This document shows, in pieces, positions 46,583 through 58,572 of a stretch of 64,000 bases of DNA. The DNA comes from Aurelia coerulea (taxonomy: Eukaryota > Cnidaria > Scyphozoa > Semaeostomeae > Ulmaridae). Under the pieces are notes generated by a model that saw only the letters and a list, made by a program, of their open reading frames with translations, was not told the DNA's origin and ran no database searches. The stretch covers positions 19,389,501-19,453,500 of the forward strand of contig CM076955.1 of NCBI GenBank assembly GCA_039566865.1, read 5' to 3'. Position numbers and translations under genes: made by a program. How positions within the stretch are numbered: the first letter of the stretch is position 1; each line of letters starts with the position of its first letter.

Positions 46583-46840
46583 AGGGCGCCTACCTTGTAG
46601 GAAGTGTGTTTATTCCCGGTACTGTACGCGTAGTAATTGGTGTCCTATGACCCGGTCCTGTTAATCTTTATTTTCAAATTCTAACGCCTGTTAGTGTTGA
46701 CCAATCAAAAATCACGCTGTCTGATTCCCTGTGGCCAGATCGTATGACAGTTGATCCTCGTGTTACATAAACACCGGAATTTGAAGCCACAAAGTTATTC
46801 ATACGTCATCTCGACCTTGAGAAGACTGACTCTGTGTACT
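46583..46840. mobile_element. Truncated CCTACCTTGTAGGAA-family MITE
   Basis: The left end GCGCCTACCTTGTAGGAAGT is intact; the right end is missing. It interrupts the LINE after its catalytic motif. Confidence 0.7.
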
Positions 46841-47325
46841 GATTTGGTATTATTTTCATAGAACGTCATACATATTGATTTATCATTATTAACTTGGAGT
46901 TTCCATTGGTCACAATTAGATAAGCTATTCAAGCATTGTTGTAGACCATCGTGAGAAGATGAGAGAATGATTAGGTCATCAGCATGGACGAGGCAAGTCA
47001 TAGGCTCATGCCCGAGGTCTAACGGTTACTAAGTTCATTAGCTAGATCATTTATATAAAGGTTAAAGAGTATTGGACTTAACGGGCATCCTTGCTGGACT
47101 CCTTTCTTTAGGGCATTTGAAGAAATTAGTACATTGGTTGTTATATTTGACTGCACAGTCTGATTTATCGTACATGCATTGGATAGTTTTCAAGATGTTG
47201 CCATTAATTCCGTAATTTTGAAGTTCTTGAAAGAGGCCACGGTGCCATACGCTATTACAAATTATATTGTTCTCTTTCAGAAATGATTTAAGTCGGTTAT
47301 TTAGAAGGAGGCAGAGGAGTTTTAG

Positions 47326-47682
47326 TACACGTATTTTTTTATAAGAAACTGCCTGTAAGAAACTCAACTCTCAGATCGCCAAAAAATTAAGAACTCCAGT
47401 GCTGGGAGAATATAAGTTAAGAAACTATTTACTTTGATAAAGGATATCCTTGACATATTTTTACTTTACCTTCACTCGTTTCCTGTATCACATTACGTAA
47501 ACATTGGAAAGGGTTAGAAACATCGTTTTGAAATGTTTACGAGGTCACAGATAGTGAACACGAAGATTGTTATGGAACCTCTAAGAAACTCGTAAGAAAC
47601 TATGAGTACTCAAAATCTGACAATTTTAAGAAACTTTCAGTACGGGACCAAATTCTTAGTTTCTTATAAAAAAATACGTGTA
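47326..47682. mobile_element. TATAAGAAAC-family MITE, intact
   Basis: Perfect ends TACACGTATTTTTTTATAAG and CTTATAAAAAAATACGTGTA with TA flanks. Inserted in the RT frame of the LINE; the best copy for defining this family. Confidence 0.88.
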
Positions 47683-48441
47683 ATGCATACCAACACAGAT
47701 TCCACGGTAGTTATCTGGATTAGTCTTGCAACCTTTCTTGTATACAAGGAGTGATCAGGCCTTGGCACCAAAGGTTCACAGTATTAAATTTAGAGTATTT
47801 TTTTCTCAATTCTAGTTTAACTGTTGTCGTTGCTTTGTATATTTTAATATTTTATGATGATATATAAAAAAAAAAATTTAGAGTCATTTTGATTAATTCT
47901 TTCATTTCTGAGTTGCAATTTCTAATCATTTCGTTGCTTATTCCGTCAAAACCGTTGCTTCTTCTGTTTTTTAGTTTTGCAATTGTATCAATAAGTTCTT
48001 TGGTTTCAATCCAGCAGTGACAGACACTTCAAGGATTACCAAAGTTTCATCCCAATGCGCAGGATTTGAAAAAACCACGAGCTCAAACCGCACCCAATGA
48101 GATAAGAGCTCTCACATGACAAAGGATCGTTCTACTATAACAATAGTAGGCAGACCGCAAGGATGATGTAATCCTTGTATCCAATTACAATTTACACAGC
48201 TGTTGTTTTCGTAACCTGGATCACAAGGAACCAAGAAATCAAAACTGCAGCCTTCTTTGACATTCCTGGACCCCCTGTGGTACAGATAACAAAATGAAAA
48301 GGGACTTCTTCTGGAGATATTTTCATGACATCTGAAACATCTTTTCTTTATTATGTTAAAAATATCCAGCAACAAGCTCGTTGATATTTCTCAAGAAAAA
48401 TGGCTCAAAGACCTATTTGCCATGATATTGTAAGACCACTT

Positions 48442-49871
48442 ACAAGGGGGTCTTTCAAATATGAGTTCAATCACTATGCAGGATGGGCATGAACACATCA
48501 AATAGTTTCTTTGACAGCTAGATATGGCATGGACAAAACTCGTTGATACACCAACTTCTAATAAATGGCGACTACTCAAGCTATTTACACTAAAAATCCT
48601 TAATTAATTAACGTCTTTTTAACGGCTTCGACTTCACGGCTCAAACAGCTTTAACGACGGTTCTTGCGACTTGCGACTTCTTCGACTTCAACTTTACGGC
48701 TTAACGGCTAACGACAACAGTTCACGGCAAAACACGGCAAAAGTCTCTTCGCGAAGCCTTGCAACTTATTTTGTACGAAAAGGGCGAGCTCATTAACAAA
48801 ATTCCAAAAAAGGGCAAAATATTTACAACAACCACTAAGAGTTTAGTTTTTGTTTTCGATTGTCCAATGATATTTCTTCTTTCGCTATTGCACCACTACG
48901 GCGAAATGGTTGCACCACACTCATGAAATTATTGCACCACTACTACATTACGTCATTGACTAATGTTAGCATTCAAAAATGCGAAGGAGGCTCCTTGATA
49001 TAACATAGCTCCCCCCTTCAAGAGCAAGCCTCCTGGCTTGACCTACATAAAAGATGTGCCATCATGTTACCCCAATGGTTCTTTCTATATTCTTTCTTTT
49101 GTTTTTATCGAAACAACTCCTGTGTCTACAACTTCAATTACTTTTGAATTATTTTCCTCTGATCTACACTTCTCATTGCTGTCTCCAATTTCCACACTGG
49201 TTGTTACAACTTGCGAAACAATAACCTGTTCGTCAACAGGGCGTAAAGGTCCAACGCTGCTTTCATGGAGGCAGTGGGGCATAAATGTCCTTCTTGGATT
49301 ATCGAGCTACAAGGGGGTCTTTCAAATGTGAGTTCAATCACTATGCAGGATGGGCATGAACACATCAAATAGTCTCTTTGACAGCTAGATATGGCATGGA
49401 CAAAACTCGTGGATACACCAACTTCTAACAAATGGCGACTACTCAAGCTATTCACACTAAAAATCCTTAATTAATTAGCGTCTTTTTAACGGCTTCGACT
49501 TCGCGGCTCAAACAGCTTTAACGACGGTTCTTGCGACTTGCGACTTCTTCGACTTCAACTTTACGGCTTAACGGCTAACGACAACAGTTCACGGCAAAAC
49601 ACGGCAAAAGTCTCTTCGCGAAGCCTTGCAACTTATTTTGTACGAAAAGGGCGAGCTCATTAACAAAATTCCAAAAAAGGGCAAAATATTTACAACAACC
49701 ACTAAGACTTTAGTTTTTGTTTTCGATTGTCCAATAATATTTCTTCTTTCACTATTGCACCACTACGGCGAAATGGTTGCACCACACTCATGAAATTATT
49801 GCACCACTACTACATTACGTCATTGACTAATGTTAGCATTCAAAAATGCGAAGGAGGCTCCTCGATATAAC
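48442..49871 (-). mobile_element. Collapsed LTR retrotransposon
   Basis: Two direct repeats of about 563 bp (49871-49309 and 49002-48442 on the minus strand) flank only 300 bp. The repeat starts TGTTATATC, and the downstream copy is preceded by a polypurine tract (GAAGGGGGGAGC, near 49018-49007). That gives LTR identity and minus orientation. The 300-bp interior has one open frame of 65 codons and no primer-binding site, so nearly all of gag-pol is gone. A Cys-rich frame at 48375-48112 lies beyond the second repeat and may be more of the same family. Confidence 0.75.
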
Positions 49872-49884
49872 AATATTTGCCCTT

Positions 49885-51262
49885 GCACGGTCAGATTTTG
49901 TTGAATTCGATTCGTCGATTCAGTTTTTACTTCAGATTTGTCGAATTGACGTGAGGTTTTACACGGTCAGATTTAATCGAAGTGCATTCCCAAAACTTAG
50001 CAGAAAATGGACGAAGAAGTTTCTTCAGCAGCAATGATAATCGGTTTGGTGCTACCCTGGATCAGAGTATTTTTAGTATTTGTAAAAAATTAAAGTATTT
50101 GAAAAAAGTTGAAAAAATTAAAGTATTCGAAAAAAAATTATAAAAAAGAAAAAAGAAAAAAGGAGGAAGGAAAAATTTTTCCTTCCTCCCTTCTTTTCTT
50201 TTCTCTTTTTTTTATATTTTTTTTTCATTAAATTTTATTTATTTTTTATTTTTATTTTTTTCCATATACTAAAAATACTCTGATCCAGGGTAGTTTGGTG
50301 CTTAAAAAACGCAAAAATAAAAAAAAACATCGTACAAAATGGACAAAGGAATGGCTGTTACAACGCGCAGTGCATGGGACTTACGATCATATCTCCCTGC
50401 TTACGATGCTCTCTTAAAAGACTTGCATTTCACGGAGGAACAGGACTGTAACAATTACTTGAGGAAGACTAGTCTGTGAATTACAGCATGGACCAATATT
50501 CAATATTTGGGGTCCACAATTCTGAAAAAGGGAAGAATGGCGCAATTTGGCCCTGAAGTTGCGAATCATGAGATAAATGTTTTGGTATTATCTAAAAACT
50601 GAGAAAGATCAAGAAGCTTTAATTGAAATCATTCAAAAACATTTTAGGGGCCCCAGAAATAGATAGCAATATTTGGGGTCTCCAAAACATTAGACTCAAT
50701 ATTTGGGGTCCTCAAAACATTAGGCTTAATATTTAGGGGTCAGCAAAGAAATAGTGGCATGGACCCCCCCCCCGTATTGAAAGTTAGGGAGTACCCCCCC
50801 TGGGGAATAGAACAGGTCCGATTCTTGAAAAATCGAATTCGACCGTCTGACCATGGCATCAGTCATCCGATTTTATCTTTACACCCGGGGGGGGGGGAGG
50901 GTCACTTCAATAGGCAGATGACGGGGGTGTGCCATTTTAAAATCATACCCTAAAGTTCATGAATTTTTCAAAACCCATACCCCAAAATTAACGGGCCATT
51001 CAAAATAGCCCTAAAATTGTGACCAAAATTCGAAGTTCTAACTAAGTATCTTAAATTAGATCAAATTCAATACCCTGAAGCATTTTTCTCCCAAAATGAC
51101 ACGCTAAAATTTATGTTCATTTGTGATGTACCAAAAATGACACCCGAAAATGTTTTTCAGCCTGAAAAAAGGTACCCCAAAAATGGCACATTCCGTACTG
51201 CTACATATGGTAGTGATTTTGTCGAATTCGATGAATCTGACCATGTAAGAGTGGCTTTACAT
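49885..51262 (+). mobile_element. PIF/Harbinger fragment
   Basis: Outer inverted ends contain CACGGTCAGATT and AATCTGACCATG. A start (MDEEVSSAA at about 50009) is split by the MITE at 50051-50292. Beyond it the frame continues KKRKNKKKHRTKWTKEWLLQ, RAVHGTYDHISL, then after a frameshift LLKDLHFTEEQDCNNYLRK, which is the N-terminus of HARBI1-type transposases. The DDE domain is absent, replaced by G-rich repeat sequence. Confidence 0.72.
50051..50292. mobile_element. hAT-like MITE with 8-bp duplication
   Basis: CTACCCTGGATCAGAGTATT mirrors AATACTCTGATCCAGGGTA; flanked by GTTTGGTG (50043-50050 and 50293-50300). AT-rich interior. Interrupts the Harbinger frame. Confidence 0.85.
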
Positions 51263-52390
51263 TAATTTCATATTTCATTTTGATATTGCATGTTTCTATT
51301 TGATAAATAAAGCTTGTATCGATTTGATAAAGGAATGGCATTGACAGAGTGATGCCATACTGTTGTAATACCGTGGCTTCCCTTCATTTATGAACACGTG
51401 ATTTATGCTGTGCTTCTTATGACGTGTACAAGATATGGTACACGTGATATTAATCGTCGTATATGATGCCAGCTTCGTTCTTTCCATGGCGAGATAGCCA
51501 TGATTCACGTGTCACTATTTGGACTTCCTTGTCGTGACATTGACGATTGATAATGGTGATTGATGGCTGTCAAACGAAGAACAAAGAGAAGACCATATAC
51601 GGACTCGAACCATCGAGCTTTTCGGACCATGCTGACGCTCAATATTTTGTAGAGCACTGTGATTCGTGTATTTTTAATTAATATCCATATATGACTGATT
51701 TTAGGCGTTGACCAATCTTATGTTATCGTATGTTTTCCTTATATGAACTTTTTAGGTGTTACTATTGTTTTACCATTTTGGTATATAATATTTCGTCAGG
51801 GTGTTTTTGCGGAAGTCGAAGACGAAGTCGAATTTGAAGTAGAAATGACGAAGACGTGACGTTTGCCGAAATATTAGCCGACCCGACGACAACGCCGTGA
51901 CGAAAGAGTGTTTAGGTTTATTGCTTTATGAAGATAGTTAAGTAGGTTTTTACGATTAAAAGAGTTGTGTTGAAGTTTGAAGATTCGAGTGTCGTTTTTG
52001 AGAAGTGCCGAACTGTTAGCCGCCGCCGCCCGATTGCCGTTTTGGAAAGTTCTAGTTTTTGTTAAACTTCCTTCTTGTTCTTTGCCGCGAACTCAGGATT
52101 TTACATTCTATGTTAGGCCACGAAAACAGTGACTTAACAATACCTCCTTTTCCGCATCGACTCCTCATCTGCTCCTCTATAGGGGCCTCTGTGAAGGAGA
52201 CTGGATTCCATATAAAATGCGTCATGTGCCCAAGATAGTAGACTTCCTGTTTCTTTTAGCCAGCGTGCAGCCTCAAGAATGCTAAAGAGGATTGTTGAGA
52301 CTGCAAGCAGTGTAGTTCCTTTTTACTTCCTCCACTGTGTGTAATATTGTATCATTGGTTTTGTTGAGGATACTATGGCGGCTGATATGT
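51263..52390. other. Stretch without recognised gene
   Basis: Contains GAAGACGAAGTCG-like short repeats at 51817-51865 and a lone Pol III B-box-like GGTTCGAGTCC on the minus strand at 51608-51618, without a tRNA fold I can support. Confidence 0.5.
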
Positions 52391-52391
<1 letters not shown>

Positions 52392-52431
<40 letters not shown>

Positions 52432-52441
52432 TAACATCGAA
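52392..52441. repeat. (ATCGAAC)n minisatellite
   Basis: Seven units of a heptamer, one with a single substitution (ATCTAAC). Confidence 0.9.
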
Positions 52442-52673
52442 CTTTATCATTTCTTCGTGTGACGGGGGTTTACACTAGTCCGGGCCAGGTCAAAAATATA
52501 ATCCATTGTACTCGACAACTTTGACGCATCCGGTTTCTTTGTGTAGGTAAAGAAACAACGGGTTTGTGGGCGTTTCTTTAGCCTATTTATAGCGGTTACG
52601 AGATATAGCTATGTCTATTCCCTTTAACGACTTCAGCATTTCAGTATTTCCAATCCAATCCAATGTTGTCATT

Positions 52674-52756
52674 CTGGGTACCAGACTCTCTGACAGAAAA
52701 TTGAAATTTTATGTAATATGACCAATTTCATGTTAGAGAGTCTGGTACCCAGATAG
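52674..52756. repeat. Hairpin, CTGGGTACCAGACTCTCT family
   Basis: GGGTACCAGACTCTCTGACA pairs with ATGTTAGAGAGTCTGGTACC. A related hairpin lies at 58350-58412. Confidence 0.75.
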
Positions 52757-52811
52757 TAAAGGTACCTGGGGATGATGAGCGGCGAGCAAGGGTATACTTT
52801 TTCGGACTTTT

Positions 52812-53070
52812 AGTCTAGCCAAGGGTATACATTGTTGCAATTTTGGCCTACAACGGTCTAGCCAAGGGTATCATTTTTGACAATATTGGTCTAGCGAACG
52901 GTGATGATATCATATTTGGTACAAATTTGACGATATTCGTCAAGGAAATCGTCATAATTGGTCTAGCCAAGGGTACCACTTTGGTAAAAATTGGTCCAGA
53001 GAATGGTCAAATTGGTCTAGCCAAGGGTACCATTTTCGCAAAAATTAGTCTAGCCTACGGTACCATTTTG
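52812..53070. repeat. Imperfect tandem repeat, GTCTAGCCAAGGGTA
   Basis: About six units of 33-66 bp share ATTGGTCTAGCCAAGGGTAC. Confidence 0.75.
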
Positions 53071-53215
53071 AATATGCTCGCGATAGACCTCTACCCAAAA
53101 TTTGGCGAAAACCCCCCCCCCCCGTGCATCCAGGCTTGTTGGTAAGGGCCAGCTTTTAACTGTGCTGAGTCCCCTTAAACCAAACATTGCCTGTACTTGC
53201 CAAATCAATGCTTTC

Positions 53216-55633
53216 GATCAACCTCGTCCCCAGGGCCTTTTATCATATTGGGACAAAAGGCCCTGGGGACGAGGCACTGTGATCCAGACAGGGAATTAAT
53301 CCCAAAAAATGAAAATACGAGTATACACTATTTGAGGGTTTCATTATGGCGAAGAGACATTGAGCTATTCGATAAAACAAAAATTTCTTAAATCCGACTC
53401 ATAAATCCAGAGATATGATTTTTTAAAGTTTGACTAAATTGCGAACTGTTGTTTACATTGCAATTTCCGGCCTTTTGTTTGTGTCATCGTTGAAAACCCA
53501 TACATTCAAGTTCTTGTAACTCTTCAACAAATGCAGCGATTTTTTGACACTCTTTTTTATTTTACAGATAAACACCTAAGCTATCTAAAAATGCAAAGCT
53601 ATTTGCAAAATCTCAAGTTGGTATATCAATATTTGTCAAAATGGTGTATGACCTTTTTAAGCACAAAAACCAGGCAAATTATCAAAATTCCGTTTGTTAT
53701 AGTGAAAACAAAAAATCTAACTAAATCTAACTCTTCAAAAAAAATATCACAATTGAATATGATGTCTTGAGAGAATTTCTACCAAAGGATTCGTACAGCT
53801 TCGTACAGGAAAAAAAGTTATCACACATTTGGTATGATAGGCCCTTTTGGTTTAAAGTTGATTTTTTGGCAATGATTTTTGGCTTTGTACATGATTGAAC
53901 TGTTCTTCATACGAACAGTGTTTATGCAAACTACTTTCAACTATCTTAGCTTTACTTGAGTAAAGCTTGTGTCTCTAAAGTATTTAGTTTTTGGTCGATA
54001 ATCTAATTCTCATTGTACATGTCCTTGACAATGCCTCTTCTCGGTTTAGTGTATCGATCACCTCACTTTAATGATAATTGACTGCCTGATCTTGGTCGGC
54101 TACGTTTTTTAACTCGTTCATCTACTTCATCACTGAACACTCTTTCTTTTACACGCCAGGCTTCATCCTTGACTTTAACTTGATACAATTTTTGGAGTAC
54201 TAATTGAATTTTATATGCATCTTCCTTCAGCCCCCCTTTCCTCTATCAGTTTATCAGCTAGATCCTTGAATTTCGCAGTATATTTCGTGTTCTACTTCGT
54301 ACTTTTATCCTTTAAATCACCGTTTTCAACTATGAAATCATAAAGCTCGCCATTCGTTGTGATAAACGTGATTGATTTTGTGACACATAGCTATTGGAAT
54401 GGTTTAAAGACTACAGGCCAACAGTTTTGTGTTTTAACAGTCATTGTTTTATTTTGTGGTAGGAATTGACTTGGAAATTAACATAGAAAAAATTCTGCTT
54501 CTCAATGAGGCAAGTGAAACATACAGGCTTGGCTTGGGTCAGTCATAGTTACGAGAAAAATTTTTTTATTGTTTTGCAGTTTCATATCAGTTTATGTAAA
54601 GTTGCGTCATCCTCTAATTTGAGCACTCCCTGCATCCCATATACAGTATGGTGAGCTGTAGACACTCTCTATGCGTACTATCAAAGTTTAAAAGTTGAAT
54701 ATATATTTTGAAATAACGAGGTAAAGTTGCCTTGCCTTAAACAAAGAGGCATTTAAGGCGAATAAGTGAATGGAAAAGTAGTGATAGGGGAATGTAGGCA
54801 GTAGTTATGTTCCAATAAAAGTCGCCACAAGCATATCCGGACTATTGACGCCTCTTCCCTACCATACCGAAGCCCTTGAAGACTCAGTTAACATTTTCAT
54901 TGACTATGGAATCAAGATAAAGATAAAAACCGAGTCGACAGACAAGAAGCATGAAAATGTTATACCAGAACGAGATCTTTATCAACAGTTGGTCGTCAAG
55001 GTTTCAGTGAGTACTACCATAACCAAACACAAACTGAAAAGGACCTACCATACCAAAGTGTGATAACTTTTTTTCCTGTACGAAGCTGTACGAATCCTTT
55101 GGCAAAAATTCTCTCAAGACATCATATTCAATTTTAATATTTTTTTCGAAGAGTTAGATTTAGTTAGATTTTTTGTTTTCACTATAACAGACGGAATGTT
55201 GATAATTTGCCTGGTTTTCGTGCTTATAAAGGTCATACGCCATTTTGACAAATATTGATATACCAGCTTGAGATTTTAAAAAAAGCTTTGTATTTTTAGA
55301 TAGCTTAGGTGTTTATCTGTAAGACAAAAAAGAGTTTCAAAAAATCGGTGCATTTATTGAAGAGATACAAGAACTTGAATTTCTGGGTTTTCAACGATAC
55401 AACAAACAAAAGGCCGGAAATTGCAATGTAAACAACAGTTCGCAATTTAGTCAAACTTTAAAAAATCATATCTCTGGATTTATAAGACGGATTTAAGAAA
55501 TTTTTGTTTTATCGAATAGCTCAATGTGTCTTCGCCATGATGAAACCCTTAAATAGTGTATACTCGTATTTTCATTTTTTGGGATTAATTCCACGATTTC
55601 TAAAGAGCTGGATCACAGTGCGAGGTTGATTCT
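53216..55633. mobile_element. 2.4-kb element with ~600-bp inverted arms
   Basis: The arms 53216-53845 and 55041-55633 pair nearly throughout. The left arm also carries the hairpin at 53222-53275, absent from the right arm and so a later insertion. The 1.2-kb centre holds a decayed minus-strand frame near 54070-54290 with LADKLIEERGAEG and EDAYKIQLVLQKLYQVKVKD, then EAWRVKERVFSDEVDERVKK. These are charged and coiled-coil-like and lie in different frames. No transposase recognised. Confidence 0.75.
53222..53275. repeat. Perfect hairpin CCTCGTCCCCAGGGCCTTTT
   Basis: 20-bp arms with a 13-14 base loop, inserted in the left arm of the larger element; the right arm shows the uninterrupted site. Confidence 0.88.
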
Positions 55634-56236
55634 CGATGCTTTCATAACGTAGTGTCCAAGGGTGGGAAAGTGCTGTAAAATATTGACACCATATTTGTCC
55701 AAAGGAATTGGAAAACCGGTTCTTTTATCACAACGTATGGCTTTCCTGCCCAAAACAACGAGTTTTTGGGGCAAAGGTGAAGTTTTAAACGGGCAGTTAG
55801 ATGTGACGCTGTGCGGGACATTTTCAACGCATTTTTATGAAAAGTGCTTAGGCTTAGCATCGACTTTTCAATGGAGATTTTGAATGGGATTATCGCATAT
55901 TTCAATCCATCTCAATAGACATCGCTCTTGACAATCTCACGAATTTAATTGACAGATATTATTCGTCTATGTCGATTTCATGTATTTGCAAAGTTATTTT
56001 GTCGAAAACAGCAATCTTAATGTGACCCTTTTCTGGACTTTGTTTGACCAAAATGAAATTGTCAGGATGTGCAAAAAATTCAAGTTTCGCTACTTTTGGT
56101 CACTCATGGGTGGGCATGTCACACTGGGAACGATGGTCCTAGTTCACCACAAACAAATTTTGCGCCACCTTTGTCCCAAAAACTGGTCGTTTTTTATCTT
56201 CCTCCAAATGTCAATTTCCTTTGTTAAGAAATGCTT

Positions 56237-56690
56237 AAACCCCGGGGGGGGCACTCCCATACTTGACCTGACGGGATGTGCCGCTCAACAGGGTGTCCTT
56301 TTGCGGTAAAAATTATGCGACAGGGTGTCATTTTCTAGCGAAAATTATGCGACAGGGTATTATAATAGGTAAAAAAAAATATGCGACAGGGTATCACAAG
56401 CAAAAATTGCGTTCTACACCGTATTTGAGAGGCAAAATTTTTATGCGACAGGGTATCACAAGCAAAATTTGCGTTCTACACTGTATTTGAGAGGCAAAAT
56501 TTTTATGCGACGGGGTATCACAAGCAAAAATTGCGTTCTACACTGTATTTAAGAGGCAACATTTTTATGCGACAGGGTATACTTTTGGCCTATTTTCTAT
56601 GCGACAGGGTGCAGGGTGTGGAGAGGTTTTCCGCACACCCCCGTCACTTCCCTAGTCAAGTACCCCCCCACCCCGGGGCTTAAACTAACT
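56237..56690. mobile_element. TTAA-flanked element with CCCCGGGG ends
   Basis: TTAAACCCCGGGGGGGGCAC at the left and CACCCCGGGGCTTAA at the right. The interior has three to four copies of a unit of about 60 bp containing TATGCGACAGGGTATCACAA. No transposase. A partial relative lies at 7350-7400. Confidence 0.78.
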
Positions 56691-57049
56691 AAGGATAATC
56701 GGCTATCGCAATTGTCGATGAAATAAATCAAACTACTGAATGTTTTTCGACGTGAAGATTCAGAACTTTAAGCCTTCTTCATTGTATCAAGTCTATATAA
56801 CCAGAGTTTTTGAACTCCTTGCGTTGTTCATTACTCCAAAATTTAGAATCCAGTTGCTGTTGTTAAAATAACCCAAAATTTTTCTCCGGTTTGTTGTAAA
56901 AATTACTAAACCTGACAAAACATTCCTCCAGCTCAAAGCTGTGGAGCCGTGACTATTTCTGGATTCTGCTTTTGGTCTTATCTGATTCTGGATTCTGGCT
57001 ATCTGGATGCTGCTTTTAGTACATCTGTTTCAGAAACCAGATCAATTCA

Positions 57050-57493
57050 AGCCTACCTTGTAGGAAGTGTGCCCTGGGTACTGTAGAGTAATTGGTGTCC
57101 TGTGTACGCAGGGTACAGAGTGTCCTAGATACCGTACCGTGACTCAAGTCAGTACAACCAAGCAGTACACAGCGTCAGTCCTCTCAAGGTCAAGATTACG
57201 TATGAATAACTTTGTGGTTTCAAATTCCGTTGTTTATGTAACACGATATCATTTGTTATACGATCTGGCCACAGGGAATCAGAGAGCGTGATTTTTGATT
57301 GGTCAGCTCTAACCGACAAAAAGTAACTTTAAAAATCCCTGTAACTAGAAAAACGTAAGGGGCATACGAAACTTCCCCTAACTCCAGTTTCTTAGTGATA
57401 GTACACAGGATTAACAGGACTGGGTCATAGGACACCAATTACTACGCGTACTGTACCGGGAATAAACACATTTCCTACAAAGTAGGCGCCCTG
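57050..57493. mobile_element. CCTACCTTGTAGGAA-family MITE
   Basis: Left end GCCTACCTTGTAGGAAGTGT, right end TTTCCTACAAAGTAGGCGCC. Enlarged inside to 444 bp. Confidence 0.7.
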
Positions 57494-58349
57494 TGATATC
57501 ACCTTGCAAGCAAATCTTCAGAATGCCCTGGGTACCAGACTACATTTCTGGTACGCAGGGTAATCTGCAATTACCCTTTAAATTCGGGATGCCCGTTTTA
57601 AGAATTGCTCCCAAAATTAAGAAAACCCATTCCCATCACTCAGCAGCCGAGTTTCTAGCAGAAAATGAGTCTGCTAATGTATCACATAATTCCCTTTCTT
57701 TCTTTCTTTCTTCCTTTCTCCGTGTCCTCCCCCCTTTCCTCCTTCTCCCTCCTGTATTTATTGATCAAGAGCGAGACTTGGAGCAAGTCCACACATAAAA
57801 GAATAAGCTTTCCTTTTCAAATGACATGGAGCAAGTTGAAGAAAATTGATTTGAGGTCACGTTATCGAGAAAAAACATACAGATACGATTCATATTGCAG
57901 ACAAAGTAATACAGATGCACTCGGATATGAAATAAATTGAATTAAACTAACTAAGGATAATCAACTATCGCAATTGTCGATGAAATAAATCAAACTACTG
58001 AATGTTTTTCGACGTGAACCTCAGCGCCATATTAGGGCTGCAGCGGGTTCTCATTCAGGACGGGAAATATAGTGGTTTTTGCAAACCATCCCGAACCTCG
58101 TCCTCGAGTATAGACTGGTTAATTTCATGGTGTAGCATGAGTGATAGGACACCAAGAGTGTGTATCTCTGTGAAAGTTTTATCAGTAGCGAGCCTGCTTA
58201 ACCAATTGCTTTTTGTGTGTTTGCAAGTTATTTTACTTGGTAGTGAACCACCTTATCGCTGTTTTATGATTTTGCAATTTTCATTAGTGAGCCACCTTAA
58301 GTGCAGATCCACCTTAAGCGTAACTTAAGGTAGTGGTTGTTTCCCTACC

Positions 58350-58412
58350 CTGGCTACCAGACTCTCTAACATAGAAACAGAGTTTATGTAAGAGAATCTG
58401 GTACCCAGGGTA
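58350..58412. repeat. Hairpin, ACCAGACTCTCTAACA family
   Basis: TACCCTGGCTACCAGACTCT pairs with AGAATCTGGTACCCAGGGTA. Confidence 0.75.
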
Positions 58413-58499
58413 TTGTTTCTAAGCGTAACAAGAGATAGTGGGTATTTCATTCAGATCGGTGGAAAATTCGCGATTGTGCGGCTCAGCAAAAACTGATAC

Positions 58500-58572
58500 A
58501 TCCACTCTCCTTCACAGAGGATGTATTGCTGAGTGAACGGTTTGGTCTCAGCCTCTGCGAAGGAGAGTGCAG
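58500..58572. repeat. Hairpin CACTCTCCTTC
   Basis: CACTCTCCTTCACAGAGG pairs with CCTCTGCGAAGGAGAGTG around a 34-bp loop. Confidence 0.75.

Larger units (their letters stand above)
46190..48085 (-). pseudogene. LINE with frameshifts, split by two MITEs
   Basis: In minus-strand order: RRSNGFDGISNEMIRNCNSE, VYKKGCKTNPDNYRGICVG, a MITE (47682-47326), FQELQNYGINGNILKTIQCM, GVQQGCPLSPILFNLYINDL, the catalytic HADDLIILSSS, a second MITE (46840-46583), and a C-terminal part with LLGVNRSTTNALVRDELSRY. This order is the reverse transcriptase core and tail of a LINE. Several frameshifts break it. Confidence 0.85.

Noticed and set aside
51590..51665. tRNA-like stretch on the minus strand with a B box
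   Set aside because: No A box at the right distance and no acceptor-stem pairing; at best a SINE remnant.
57665..57940. Open frame rich in Phe, Leu and Ser
   Set aside because: Produced by a CTTT/CCTT pyrimidine tract at 57690-57755.
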